From the NCBI GenBank assembly GCA_030432755.1, contig JAUILZ010000028.1, forward strand, positions 1 through 39,532: a DNA stretch of 39,532 nt, written 5' to 3'. Position numbers and translations under genes: made by a program. Below, piece by piece: positions 9,152-18,130 of this stretch. Position 1 is the first letter of the stretch, and every line of letters begins with the position of its first letter. Below the pieces are notes generated by a model. That model made no database searches, was not told the origin of the DNA, and saw nothing but the letters and a program-made list of their open reading frames with translations. Source of the stretch: Gammaproteobacteria bacterium (lineage in GTDB: Bacteria; Pseudomonadota; Gammaproteobacteria; Arenicellales; Poriferihabitantaceae).

Positions 9152-10137
9152 ACGACGAGCGCGTCGTGAACCGCGATATCCCGCCACCGAGCCTCGCGCT
9201 CTCTGTGGTGCTCCCGGTATACAACGAGGTGGAAAATATCGTCGAACTGCACCGCGAGATCGCGGCGGTACTTGACGTCATGGAAGGCGAAACCGAGGTG
9301 ATCTACGTCGACGACGGCAGCAGCGACGGTACCCTGGACAAGCTGCGCGAACTGCACGCGGAGGACGCGCGCGTGGTGGTGGTGGAATTCCGCCGCAATT
9401 TCGGCCAGACCGCGGCCATGGCCGCGGGATTCGAACTCGCCCGCGGCGCCGTGGTGGTGGCCATGGACGCCGACCGACAGAACGACCCCGCGGACATCCC
9501 GGCGCTGCTCGACAAGATCGGGGAGGGATACGACCTGGTGTCCGGCTGGCGTCACGACCGCAAGGATGGCTTCCTCCTGCGACTGCTGCCCTCGCGGCTC
9601 GCCAACAAGCTGATCTCCTGGGCCACGGATGTGCACCTGCACGACTATGGTTGCTCGCTCAAGGCGTTCCGCTACGACGTGGTGAAGAAGATCTCGCTGT
9701 ACGGCGAGATGCATCGCTTCATCCCGGCGCTGGCGAGCGCGGTGGGGGCGCGTATCGCCGAGGTCAAGGTGAATCACCGGCCCCGGGTGGCCGGCGTGTC
9801 CAAGTACGGTATCTCGCGCACGTTCCGCGTGCTCCTCGACCTGGTCACGGTGAAGTTCCTGATGCGCTTTTCCAGCCGGCCGATGCAGTTCTTCGGTTCC
9901 TTCGGCCTGATCAGCGGGTTCATCGGCTTCGTGATCTGCCTCTGGCTCACCCTGGAGAAACTGATCTACCAGGTGCCAATGGCCGATCGGCCGCTGCTGC
10001 TCCTCGGCATCCTGCTGATCTTCATCGGCCTGCAGTTCATCACCGTGGGCCTGCTGGCGGAACTGATGACGCGTACCTATCACGAGGCGCAGGACAAGCC
10101 CATCTATACGGTACGTAACCTGTACCGCCGCAAGTAG
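9148..10137 (+). CDS. GT2 glycosyltransferase with C-terminal membrane helices (ArnC/GtrB/DPM1-like)
   Basis: This is probably a polyprenyl-phosphate glycosyltransferase that loads a sugar from a nucleotide donor onto undecaprenyl phosphate at the cytoplasmic face. The 329-residue protein has [26 protein letters not shown], the acidic metal motif MDADRQNDP, and [10 protein letters not shown], followed by [20 protein letters not shown], which is typical of DPM1/ArnC/GtrB members. Two strong membrane helices follow at about residues 250-275 and 285-308, before a basic tail (TVRNLYRRK). Which sugar is transferred cannot be read. Ugd upstream makes a UDP-glucuronate-derived sugar possible, but ArnC identity is not claimed. 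The start overlaps the rmlA stop by 4 bases. Confidence 0.85.
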   Translation: MNDERVVNRDIPPPSLALSVVLPVYNEVENIVELHREIAAVLDVMEGETEVIYVDDGSSDGTLDKLRELHAEDARVVVVEFRRNFGQTAAMAAGFELARGAVVVAMDADRQNDPADIPALLDKIGEGYDLVSGWRHDRKDGFLLRLLPSRLANKLISWATDVHLHDYGCSLKAFRYDVVKKISLYGEMHRFIPALASAVGARIAEVKVNHRPRVAGVSKYGISRTFRVLLDLVTVKFLMRFSSRPMQFFGSFGLISGFIGFVICLWLTLEKLIYQVPMADRPLLLLGILLIFIGLQFITVGLLAELMTRTYHEAQDKPIYTVRNLYRRK

Positions 10138-10151
10138 CGCCGGCGCCAGCA

Positions 10152-11138
10152 GTGAACAACGGGGACGCGGTTTCCATCGCCGTCATTATCGTCAACTACA
10201 ATGCCGGCGATTTCCTTGCACCCTGCCTGAACGCGCTGGAACGCCAGTCAAGCCCGGCAGACCGGGTCATCGTGGTGGACAATGGCAGCACCGACGGCTC
10301 GATGGAAGGAATCGTGGAGCGTTTCCCAGGCGTCGAGATTCTTGTCCTGGAGGACAATATCGGTTTTGCGGGCGCCAACAACCGCGCCATGGACTGGGTG
10401 GGCGACTGCCGCTGGGTGGCGCTGCTCAACCCGGACACGGAGCCGGCGCCGGACTGGATCGAGACGCTACGCGCCGGGGTGCGCGAGCATGCGGACGTGG
10501 CCATGTTTTCCTGCAGGTTGTCAGATGCCAGGGATCCGTCGCGGCTGGACGGCACCGGCGACTGCTACCATGTCAGCGGTCTGGTGTGGCGACGGGATCA
10601 CGGCGCGCTTGCCGAGCGCCGGCGACCGACGGGGGAAGCGATCTTCTCACCCTGCGCCGCCGCCGCGCTGTACCGCCTCGACCTGGCGCGGGAGGCCGGG
10701 GGATTCGACGAGCGCTACTTCTGTTATAACGAGGACATCGACCTCGCGTTTCGCATGCGCCTGCGCGGCGCGCGCTGCGTGCACCTTGACCAGTCCGTGG
10801 TCGCCCATGCGGGCTCCGGCATCACCGGCGCGCACAGTGATTTCACCGTGTATCATGGGCATCGCAACCTGGTCTGGACCTATGTCAAGAACATGCCGAA
10901 GGGGCTATTCTGGCGCTATCTGCCACTGCATCTGCTGATGAACCTGGTCAGCATTCTCCACTACACGTTCAAGGGACGACCCGGGGTCATCCTGCGGGCG
11001 AAGCTTGATGCCCTGCGTGGGCTGGGTCCGATCCTCGACACGCGCCGCGCCGTACAGGCGCATACCCGCGTGTCCGCGACGGACCTGCGCGCCGCCATGG
11101 TGACCGCGCCACTGGCCATGTTCCGCCGCCATGGGTGA
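10152..11138 (+). CDS. GT2 glycosyltransferase, WbbL-like (rhamnosyltransferase-type)
   Basis: This is a predicted soluble or peripheral glycosyltransferase of LPS/polysaccharide assembly, 328 residues, with a GTG start at 10152. The GT-A fold is visible from SIAVIIVNYNAGDFLAPCL, VIVVDNGSTDGSM, NIGFAGANN and LLNPDTEPAPDW to the acceptor-side motif CYNEDIDLAFRMRLRGARC. The NPD form of the metal motif and the late ED pair are typical of WbbL-like dTDP-rhamnosyltransferases, and RmlA/RmlB nearby fits a deoxysugar donor. Substrate is inferred only. It resembles the N-terminal half of the next gene, so the two are probably an old tandem pair. It overlaps that gene by 8 bases. Confidence 0.82.
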   Translation: MNNGDAVSIAVIIVNYNAGDFLAPCLNALERQSSPADRVIVVDNGSTDGSMEGIVERFPGVEILVLEDNIGFAGANNRAMDWVGDCRWVALLNPDTEPAPDWIETLRAGVREHADVAMFSCRLSDARDPSRLDGTGDCYHVSGLVWRRDHGALAERRRPTGEAIFSPCAAAALYRLDLAREAGGFDERYFCYNEDIDLAFRMRLRGARCVHLDQSVVAHAGSGITGAHSDFTVYHGHRNLVWTYVKNMPKGLFWRYLPLHLLMNLVSILHYTFKGRPGVILRAKLDALRGLGPILDTRRAVQAHTRVSATDLRAAMVTAPLAMFRRHG

Positions 11139-12909
11139 AATCGTGAATGAATCTCAGGACGAAACGCTGTCCATCGGCGTCGTCATCGTCAACTACAACG
11201 GTGGCCAGTACCTGTCGCGCTGCCTGGCTTCGGTGTTCCGCTCCGACTGTCCATTGCGCGTGGTGGTGGTGGACAATGATTCGAAGGATGGCAGTTTCCA
11301 GGCGCTGTCGCGGATCGATCCCGGCAGGCACGAACTGATCACCGTTTCCAACAGCGGTAATTTCGGATTTTCGCGTGGGGTGAACATCGGCATCGATCAT
11401 CTCGACACCGACCTCGTGATGCTGCTCAACCCCGACTGCGAGGTACATCCCCACACCATTGGCCGACTGGCGGCAACATTTCGCGCGCATCCGGATGCCG
11501 GCGTGGTCGGTGCGCTCGTGTTCAACGAGAACGGTACCGAGCAACGCGGTTGCCGGCGGCGCGAGCCCACGCTCTGGCGGAGCCTCGTCACCTCCCTTGG
11601 ACTGGGCCAGCGCCTTTCCGGGGTGGACATGACCGCGGAGCCGCTACCCGCCGTGGCCACCAGGGTGGATGCCGTGTCCGGATCGGCGATGATGCTCCAC
11701 CGCGGGCGGTTGATGAAAATCGACGGCATGGACGAGAGCTTCTTTCTCCACTGCGAGGATCTCGACGTCTGCCACCGGATGCGGAATGCAGGTTATTCCG
11801 TGTACTTCGAGCCACGGGTTTCCCTGTTCCACCGGCAGGGAGTATCCAGCGGTGGGGGATGGAAAAAGATCGAGCGGATGAAGCACGACGGCATGCTCAG
11901 GTACTACCGCCGGCACTACCATGGCGGTCTCGGCGTCCCGCTCAAACTCATGGAGGGAGCGATCTGGCTGCGCCTGCAGGCAGTGCTCGCACTTGGCCGG
12001 CTGAAGGCGCGGCGAAATCCGGATGTCATCTGGGAGTTGCCGCCCTCGGCGGACTGGCGCAGTCCTTGTCTGTTGCTGACCGGGGCGGCCACCGATGTCG
12101 GCGCCGCGGTGATGCGACGTTTGCAGAAGACGGGTATCACCAGTATTGCCACCACCAGGGGCAAGAACTCCAGCGCGGGCAAGGGTTGCGTGCGCATCCT
12201 CTCCATGGAGTACTTCGAAAAGGCGCCCCTCGACGACCTGCCTTACTTCGATCGCTGGCTGCACCTGGCGCCGGTGTGGACATGGCAGTCGTTCGAGAGC
12301 GTGCTCAATCGTTCCCGGCCGGTGCGGATAGTAGCGCTCAGTTCCACCTCCGTGGTAGCCAAGGCGGATAGTAGCGACCCGAAGGACAGGGCCGTGGTGG
12401 AAGCGCTGTACGACGGTGAGAAGGGTATCGCCCGCTACGCGAGCGAATGCCGCGCGTCACTCACGATCCTGCGCCCGACCATGATCTATGGCGGCTCCCG
12501 CAACCGCAACATCAATCTCGTCAGGCGGGTCACCCGCTGGCTGCGGGTGTTTCCCATGGTGGGCTCGGGTGAAGGCATGCGCCAGCCGGTGCATTCGAGC
12601 GAGGTGGCCAATGCCTGCCTGGCGGCGCTGGACAGAACGGACGTGGACGGGACCTACACCATCGCCGGCAGCGAGGTGCTGAGCTACCGCGACATGGTGC
12701 GGCGGGTTTTCGAGGCCCAGGGCCTGAAACCGCGAATCGTCAACGTGCCCGAGAAACTCGCCCGGGGCGTGGTGCGGGTGGCGGGCAGGCTGCCCGGCCT
12801 CGACATGCTGTCCGAGCAGATGCTGGAGCGGCTGAACCGCGACCAGGCGTTCTCCAACGAACGCGCGAGCCACGATCTTGGTTATCAGCCCGGCCCCTTC
12901 AACCCTTGA
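11131..12909 (+). CDS. Fusion protein: GT2 glycosyltransferase + SDR (NDP-sugar epimerase/dehydratase-like)
   Basis: This 592-residue protein has two enzyme domains. Residues about 14-290 are a GT2 domain with SIGVVIVNYNGGQYLSRCL, VVVVDNDSKDGSF, LLNPDCEVHP and FFLHCEDLDVCHRM. From residue 311 an extended-SDR-like domain begins at SPCLLLTGAATDVGAAV. Its dinucleotide motif is altered: T317-G318 and G324 are kept, but the middle glycine is Thr321. SDR catalytic candidates are present: Ser404/405 in ALSSTS, and Tyr427/Lys431 in YDGEK. ILRPTMIYGG is also typical of sugar SDRs. The C-terminus resembles epimerases that often accompany undecaprenyl-phosphate sugar transferases. No frameshift is involved; the junction is one continuous frame. 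Whether the SDR part is active is unknown. Confidence 0.82.
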   Translation: MGEIVNESQDETLSIGVVIVNYNGGQYLSRCLASVFRSDCPLRVVVVDNDSKDGSFQALSRIDPGRHELITVSNSGNFGFSRGVNIGIDHLDTDLVMLLNPDCEVHPHTIGRLAATFRAHPDAGVVGALVFNENGTEQRGCRRREPTLWRSLVTSLGLGQRLSGVDMTAEPLPAVATRVDAVSGSAMMLHRGRLMKIDGMDESFFLHCEDLDVCHRMRNAGYSVYFEPRVSLFHRQGVSSGGGWKKIERMKHDGMLRYYRRHYHGGLGVPLKLMEGAIWLRLQAVLALGRLKARRNPDVIWELPPSADWRSPCLLLTGAATDVGAAVMRRLQKTGITSIATTRGKNSSAGKGCVRILSMEYFEKAPLDDLPYFDRWLHLAPVWTWQSFESVLNRSRPVRIVALSSTSVVAKADSSDPKDRAVVEALYDGEKGIARYASECRASLTILRPTMIYGGSRNRNINLVRRVTRWLRVFPMVGSGEGMRQPVHSSEVANACLAALDRTDVDGTYTIAGSEVLSYRDMVRRVFEAQGLKPRIVNVPEKLARGVVRVAGRLPGLDMLSEQMLERLNRDQAFSNERASHDLGYQPGPFNP

Positions 12910-12926
12910 CCGGTTGTAAGTTGGGA

Positions 12927-13655
12927 ATGGACTTCGTTGCGATCATCGGCGGCACCGGCTTCGACCGGATAGACGACTTCCACGAGCGCGAACGGCTGCG
13001 CGTGGACACCCCCTGGGGCGATCCGTCCGGCGATATCCTGCGGGGTTCCCTCGGCGGGCGGGACTTTCTCTTTCTTCCGCGGCACGGCGAAAGTCATGAC
13101 ATCCCGCCGCACCGGGTCAATTACCGCGCCAACATCGACGCGCTTCGGTCCATCGGCGCGCGGCGTATCATTGCGCTCGCGGCGGTGGGAGGAATACATG
13201 CCTTGATGCGCCCGGGTGACCTTGTGATTCCTGACCAGGTCATCGACTACACCTGGGGCCGCCAACACACCTTTTTCGACGGCGACGGCAGCGCAGTGGA
13301 ACACATCGACTTTACCCATCCCTATACGCCTGCATTGCGCGAACACCTGCTGGGGGCGGCAATCCGGGCGGGAAAGACGGTGCATGATGGCGGAACCTAT
13401 GCGGTTACCCAGGGTCCGAGGCTCGAGACCGCCGCGGAAATCGATCGCCTGGAACGGGACGGCGCGGACATCGTCGGCATGACCGGCATGCCCGAGGCCG
13501 CGCTGGCGCGGGAGGCCGGCATCGATTACGCCGCCGTCGCCATCGTCGTCAATCCCGCTGCCGGGCGCGGCGAGGCGCCGATCACACTCGACGACATCCG
13601 CGCCGTGCTCGCGCGCGGTAGCCTGGATGCGCTGGAGGTGTTGCGCCATTGCTGA
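12927..13655 (+). CDS. S-methyl-5'-thioinosine phosphorylase
   Basis: This trimeric MTAP/PNP-family enzyme splits methylthioinosine into hypoxanthine and methylthioribose-1-phosphate, salvaging the by-product of polyamine and homoserine-lactone synthesis. The 242 residues show the phosphate loop IIGGTGF, then LPRHGESHDIPPHRVNYRAN, IPDQVIDYTWGRQHTFF and YAVTQGPRLET. The substrate motif is MTGMPEAALARE. The 'TGMPEA' form separates bacterial thioinosine phosphorylases from MTA phosphorylases (usually TTVPE or TSMPE). I chose ATG 12927. A TTG at 12906 would give a 7-residue extension and overlap the previous stop by 4 bases, so it cannot be excluded. Function is unrelated to the preceding glycan genes; it probably only shares their transcript. 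Confidence 0.85.
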   Translation: MDFVAIIGGTGFDRIDDFHERERLRVDTPWGDPSGDILRGSLGGRDFLFLPRHGESHDIPPHRVNYRANIDALRSIGARRIIALAAVGGIHALMRPGDLVIPDQVIDYTWGRQHTFFDGDGSAVEHIDFTHPYTPALREHLLGAAIRAGKTVHDGGTYAVTQGPRLETAAEIDRLERDGADIVGMTGMPEAALAREAGIDYAAVAIVVNPAAGRGEAPITLDDIRAVLARGSLDALEVLRHC

Positions 13656-13682
13656 TGCGGCACGCGGTATCGGTCGACTATC

Positions 13683-14375
13683 ATGCCGCGTCAAGAATAT
13701 CCGTACCCGATGATCACCATACGCAACCTCTCCATGGCCTACCAGGTAGGCGACGAGTCGATCCCGGTCCTGTCCGGTATCGACCTCGACATCTCACGTG
13801 GAGAAACCGTTGCGGTGATGGGGCCTTCCGGATCCGGCAAGACCACGCTGCTGCAACTGCTCGCCGGGCTGGAGCGTCCCCGGGAGGGGTCCATCGCCCT
13901 CGACGGCCAGCCGCTCGGCGAAATGGATGCCGACGCGCTGGCGGATCTTCGCCGTGACCGGCTCGGCATCATCTTCCAGTCCTTCCACCTGATACCCACG
14001 TTGAGCGCCCTCGACAATGCCGCGCTGCCGCTGGAGATCGCGGGCCGGGACGGCGCGCGCGCGGCGGCGCGGGAACTCCTCGACCGGGTCGGCCTAGCGC
14101 ATCGCGAGCGGCATTTCCCGGCACAACTCTCCGGTGGCGAACAGCAACGCGTCGCGATCGCGCGTGCGCTGGTGCACAACCCCGACCTGGTACTGGCGGA
14201 CGAGCCCACCGGCAATCTCGACCGCGCCACCGGTGAGTCGGTGGCGACCCTGCTGTTCGGCCTGCTCGCGGACCATGGCGCGACCCTCCTGCTGGCCACC
14301 CACGACGCAACTTTGGCGGATCGTTGCAGCCGGTTGATGCGCCTCGACTCCGGACAACTCGCCAATGCTGCCTAG
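13683..14375 (+). CDS. ybbA: ABC transporter ATP-binding protein, YbbA/LolD-like
   Basis: This is the ATPase of a MacB/Lol-type (mechanotransmission or lipoprotein-release-like) ABC system. The 230-residue product has Walker [20 protein letters not shown]-loop [15 protein letters not shown], signature [15 protein letters not shown], Walker [13 protein letters not shown] and an H-loop (LLATHD). The partner permease follows and overlaps it by 11 bases, the same pair order as E. coli ybbA-ybbP. A start at ATG 13710 ([14 protein letters not shown]) would also fit the family and drop nine residues; neither site has a clear Shine-Dalgarno. The tesA gene that neighbours ybbA in E. coli is absent here. 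Confidence 0.88.
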   Translation: MPRQEYPYPMITIRNLSMAYQVGDESIPVLSGIDLDISRGETVAVMGPSGSGKTTLLQLLAGLERPREGSIALDGQPLGEMDADALADLRRDRLGIIFQSFHLIPTLSALDNAALPLEIAGRDGARAAARELLDRVGLAHRERHFPAQLSGGEQQRVAIARALVHNPDLVLADEPTGNLDRATGESVATLLFGLLADHGATLLLATHDATLADRCSRLMRLDSGQLANAA

Positions 14376-16917
14376 TCCCTGGCGAACGGTCATCAGCCTC
14401 GCCTGGCGCGACCTGCGCGGGCGCGGCGGCGCGAGCTGTTCGCTTTGGGTGTTCGTGATCAGCCTCGCTCTCGGGGTGGCGCTGATCGGCGCCACCGGTG
14501 GCGTCTACCGGCTCGTCAGCGGCACGCTTTTGAGCGATACCCGCGCATTGCTCGGCGGCGACCTGGAAGTCAATGCGCGCGAGTTGCTGCCTGAGGAGGT
14601 GCTCGACTGGATGGCGGAGCACGGCGAGGTGTCGCGCATGACCGAACTGCGCACCATGATCGGCACCACCGGGGGCGGCTTCCGCGTGGTCACCCTGCAG
14701 AGCGTGGACGACCAGTACCCGTTGTATGGCGAGCTCGAGCTGGCGCCAGCGGCACAGCTCGCCGACGTTACCGGAGAACTGGATGGCGCCTGGGGCGTCG
14801 CCGTGGATCCGGTGCTCGAGTCGCAACTCGGCATCGCGCCGGGAGACCGGGTCAGTATCGGTACCGAGGAAATGGAAGTGCGCGCCTTTATCCAACGCCA
14901 GCCGGACCGGAGCCTGCGCGCGGACTGGCGCGGCGCGCCCGTGCTCGTGTCGGACGACGCGCTTGCGGCCTCGGGTCTCATCCAGCCCGCCAGCCGGGTG
15001 GAATACGAGTACCGCGTGCGAACCGCGCTCGATCCGGATGACTGGCGGGACAATTTCTACGCGGCGTTTCCCGATGCGCCGTGGGAAATCCATACGTTCT
15101 CCCGACGCAGCGAACGCATCGCCGAACGCATGGGGCAGGTGGCCTCGGGCATCCTCATCATCGCCTTCAGCACCCTGTTCATCGGCGGTCTCGGGGTATT
15201 CAACAGCGTGCGCGCCTGGCTCCAGGGCAAGCTCGCCACCATCGCCACACTGAGGGCGCTCGGACTGAACAATCGCGCCATGGCGGCCATGGTGCTGCTG
15301 CAAACCGGCATGCTCGCGTTGCCGTCCTGTCTGCTCGGCGCGGCGACGGGAATGACCGTTGCCGCGGGCGTCGCGGCGCTGGGACCAGCGGACATGGCGC
15401 TTGAACCGGACAACGCCGGTCTCTTCGCGGCGGCGTGTGTTTCCGTGCTGTTCGGCCTGCTCGTGGCCTATACCTTTGCGCTACCGGCCGTGGGAAGGGC
15501 GCTGTCGGTTCAGCCCGCGGCGCTGTTCCGCCGCATCGACGCCAGCCAACTGTTCGTGTCGCGGGGTTGGATGCTCGCCACCGTGACGGGCGGCCTGCTG
15601 CTCATCCTCCTGGTCCTCCGGGTGCTTCCCGACCGAATGCTGGGCGCGGCATTCATCGGCGGATCCGTGCTGCTCCTTGTCGCACTCCATGGCGTGGTGC
15701 GTTTACTTCGGCGGCTTGGTCAGGGCATCCAGGAACGCGGATACACCGGCGGCTTCGCTCTCCGCCTGGCCCTCGCCGGTTTGCACCGACCGGGGTCGGC
15801 TCTTTTCACTTCGTTGCTGTCTCTGGGATCGGCGCTCACCCTGGTGGTGGCGAGCACGGTGGTGGTGGTGAAGCTGCTCGAGGTGATCGACGACACCATC
15901 CCCGAGGAATCTCCGGCGCTGGTGCTGTACGACATCTCCCGTGACCAGCTGGCACCCGTGGAGGAAATCCTCCGCGGCGTTCCAGGCGCTACCCGGGTGG
16001 AACTCACGCCCCTCGTGCTCGGACGCCTCCAGTCAGTGAATGGCGTAAACCTCCAGGACAGCGCCGACCGCGGACGTCGCAACGAGGCCCGGGACGAGCA
16101 CAAGCTCACCTATCGTGGCGACAACATCGACCGGGTCACCATGGATCGCGGTGCATGGTGGCCGCGGCCGGACACGGGGAATACGGCGGACGAAGCGATG
16201 GTCCGGGTCGCCATGGAGGATCGCGAGGCGGACCAGCTCGGCCTCGCGGTGGGTGACTGGCTGGTGTTCGCCATCGAGTCGCGCACGCTGGAAGCGGAGC
16301 TGACCGGCATCTACCGGCAGAAGGGGGTGCAGACGCGGTTCTGGTTCGAGGGCATCTTCTCCGACGGCGCGCTGGATCCCTTCATCCACCGTTACGTTGG
16401 CGCCGCCTGGCTGCCGGACACCGCCGCGCTCGAAGCCCAGGAAGCCATCGCCCGTGTGGCGCCCAACGTGGTCAGCATTCGTACCGCTGATGTTCTCGCC
16501 ACGGCGTCCAGCCTGCTTGACAAGGCGGGCCAGGGTCTCGCGCTGATTGCCGGGGTGAGCCTCGGCGTCAGCCTGCTGGTGCTGGCGGGCATCATGACCG
16601 GCAACCGCGCGCGCCATCGATACGAGGCCGGGGTCCTCAATGCCCTCGGCACCCGGGTAAGCGTCATCCGCCGCGCGCTGCACTTCGAGTACCTGTTGCT
16701 GGCCCTGGTGACCACCGCGTTCGCGGGTCTGGTGGGAAGCGCCATCGCCGCGCCGCTGTTGCTGATACGACTCAAGCTGGACGGCGGTATTCCCTGGGTC
16801 GCGGGCCTGGGCGTGGCGCTCTTGCTCAGCACCCTGAGCCTCGCTATTGGCGCACGCGCGCTGCTCGGGTCCCTGCGGGTATCGCCGGCGGCGCTGCTCG
16901 GCAGCCGCGGGGACTAA
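14365..16917 (+). CDS. ybbP: FtsX-like ABC permease, YbbP family
   Basis: This large inner-membrane permease has 850 residues (E. coli YbbP about 804). It has an N-terminal helix at about residues 26-47 ([16 protein letters not shown]) after a basic cytoplasmic start. A periplasmic domain follows, then FtsX helices around [20 protein letters not shown], a central helix set at about residues 405-440, a second periplasmic domain, and a C-terminal FtsX unit ([19 protein letters not shown] onward). The duplicated FtsX layout and the adjoining ybbA ATPase support the assignment. The transported or remodelled substrate is not established for this family. The gene ends the long plus-strand run and is followed by a dispersed repeat. 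Confidence 0.88.
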   Translation: MLPSPWRTVISLAWRDLRGRGGASCSLWVFVISLALGVALIGATGGVYRLVSGTLLSDTRALLGGDLEVNARELLPEEVLDWMAEHGEVSRMTELRTMIGTTGGGFRVVTLQSVDDQYPLYGELELAPAAQLADVTGELDGAWGVAVDPVLESQLGIAPGDRVSIGTEEMEVRAFIQRQPDRSLRADWRGAPVLVSDDALAASGLIQPASRVEYEYRVRTALDPDDWRDNFYAAFPDAPWEIHTFSRRSERIAERMGQVASGILIIAFSTLFIGGLGVFNSVRAWLQGKLATIATLRALGLNNRAMAAMVLLQTGMLALPSCLLGAATGMTVAAGVAALGPADMALEPDNAGLFAAACVSVLFGLLVAYTFALPAVGRALSVQPAALFRRIDASQLFVSRGWMLATVTGGLLLILLVLRVLPDRMLGAAFIGGSVLLLVALHGVVRLLRRLGQGIQERGYTGGFALRLALAGLHRPGSALFTSLLSLGSALTLVVASTVVVVKLLEVIDDTIPEESPALVLYDISRDQLAPVEEILRGVPGATRVELTPLVLGRLQSVNGVNLQDSADRGRRNEARDEHKLTYRGDNIDRVTMDRGAWWPRPDTGNTADEAMVRVAMEDREADQLGLAVGDWLVFAIESRTLEAELTGIYRQKGVQTRFWFEGIFSDGALDPFIHRYVGAAWLPDTAALEAQEAIARVAPNVVSIRTADVLATASSLLDKAGQGLALIAGVSLGVSLLVLAGIMTGNRARHRYEAGVLNALGTRVSVIRRALHFEYLLLALVTTAFAGLVGSAIAAPLLLIRLKLDGGIPWVAGLGVALLLSTLSLAIGARALLGSLRVSPAALLGSRGD

Positions 16918-16948
16918 TAGTGAGTACAACCGTTCGGTTGATACAGCA

Positions 16949-17014
16949 TGGATGCCAGCCTGCGCTGGCGTTTCGTTGCTCGTAATCCCAGCGAAAGCCG
17001 GGATCCAGAAATCG
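16949..17014. repeat. dRS3-like dispersed palindromic repeat (degenerate)
   Basis: Two hairpin arms lie between convergent genes. The first is GCCAGC (16954-16959), loop CTGC, GCTGGC (16964-16969). The second is AATCCCAGCGAAAGCCGGGA (16984-17003), followed by TCCAGAAATC. The second arm is close to the widespread ATTCCCGCGAAAGCGGGAAT element (dRS3-type in Neisseria, common in other proteobacteria). Read on the minus strand the element gives the familiar WIPAFAGI...TPAQAGIH translation. It probably also acts as a bidirectional stop between ybbP and the minus-strand genes. Copies elsewhere cannot be checked from this window. Confidence 0.75.
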
Positions 17015-17089
17015 CTGTAGCGTCGCACGCAATTGGCAATGCCATGCGTCAGTATTCAGGGCATGACGCGAGATTCGGTCAATGCAGTT

Positions 17090-17488
17090 CTACTTGACCA
17101 GGAAAGCTGAATCCACCGGCACGTCCATGGCCGACACCAGCGCATTGGTCTGGCAGGCCATGCCCACCACCGCGAGCAGTTCCTGGTACTGCGCCTCGCT
17201 CATTCCCTTTGCGCGCGCCGCGGCGGTATGGGAGTGGATGCAGTAGTCGCAGCCATTGGCGATGGATACCGCGACGTAGAGCATTTCCTTTGTCAGCGGA
17301 TCGAGCGCGCCGGGCGCCATGACCTGGGCCAGGCTGTCCCATGTCCTGCGCAGGGTCGCCGGATCGTGGGCGAGGGCCTTCCAGAAATTGTTGACGTCGT
17401 CGACGCCGCGCGCGGCCTTGATCTCGTCGAACACCGCTCGGGCCTCGGGAGATGCCTCGTCGTAACCGAGCAGGCGCACCGTGGCCAC
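17090..17488 (-). CDS. Carboxymuconolactone decarboxylase / AhpD-like protein
   Basis: This 132-residue helical protein of the CMD/AhpD family has the redox motif CDYCIHSH, with Cys80, Cys83 and His87 in the AhpD-type arrangement. Before it comes the typical segment LDPLTKEMLYVAVSIANG. Many such proteins are alkylhydroperoxidase-like reductases, but small stand-alone members are mostly uncharacterised. A peroxide or disulfide role is inferred from the CxxC only. The start is a GTG at 17488, one base after the CsiV-family gene's stop, so the two are likely co-translated from the mfd side. The downstream end faces the dispersed repeat. Confidence 0.82.
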   Translation of the reverse strand: MATVRLLGYDEASPEARAVFDEIKAARGVDDVNNFWKALAHDPATLRRTWDSLAQVMAPGALDPLTKEMLYVAVSIANGCDYCIHSHTAAARAKGMSEAQYQELLAVVGMACQTNALVSAMDVPVDSAFLVK

Positions 17489-17489
17489 G

Positions 17490-18035
17490 TCAGCCCTCCG
17501 CCGGCCAGACCGTCAGCAGGGCGCCGAAGCGGGGATGGTCGAAGTAGTGCACCTCCTGGAACTTGAGGCGGCGCTTCTCATTGATAAAGTAAAGTGGCGC
17601 CAGGGAATCCGCGCCAACGTCCTCGAGGCCGAGCGCGATGTCGGCAAAGATAAGCGACGTGCGGTATACGCGGATCGCACCGTCGAGCCGGGAATCCTGT
17701 CCGCCCACGGTGACCACGGGCGCGTTCTGGAACACCGCGGCGGGCTGCCGCCAGCGGCCGCTGTACAGCACCCGGTAGCCCGACCGTTGCAGTTCGGACT
17801 GCAGCCGTTGCAGGCGGCTGGTGTCCGGCAAGACATCCTGCGGATCACGGCGCGCGATAAATTCGCGCAATGTCTCCTGGTTGGACAACTGGCTGTTGGA
17901 ACCCGGGTTCCATTGCTCCTCCACGTCGCCGGATACATGCGTACGTTCGAATACGATCAGTTCCACGTCGTAGTCTCGAGCCAGTGCGGGAGCGGAGGCA
18001 CAGAGCGCGAGGATCAGCAGGGCAAATCCGCGCAT
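17490..18035 (-). CDS. csiV: CsiV-family exported protein
   Basis: From the ATG at 18035 the 181-residue product starts with a clear signal peptide, MRGFALLILALCASAPALA, so the mature protein begins at about residue 20. The mature N-terminus RDYDVELIVFERTHV resembles the CsiV family, periplasmic proteins reported to bind peptidoglycan and encoded next to mfd in pseudomonads. The frame stays open to an ATG at 18095, which would add 20 residues ahead of the signal peptide. The shorter start gives a normal secretion signal and was preferred. Conserved-looking blocks include GYRVLYSGRWRQP and YFINEKRRLKFQEVHYFDHP. Function in the cell wall is by family analogy. Confidence 0.78.
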   Translation of the reverse strand: MRGFALLILALCASAPALARDYDVELIVFERTHVSGDVEEQWNPGSNSQLSNQETLREFIARRDPQDVLPDTSRLQRLQSELQRSGYRVLYSGRWRQPAAVFQNAPVVTVGGQDSRLDGAIRVYRTSLIFADIALGLEDVGADSLAPLYFINEKRRLKFQEVHYFDHPRFGALLTVWPAEG

Positions 18036-18130
18036 GACCAGGACGCGGGGAAAGGATGCCGGCGGGGAGGCTGGAAGGGACACCATCGCCGCCATTATAC
18101 CGCGCCGCGGGATGGCGGAACCGTTACCCT

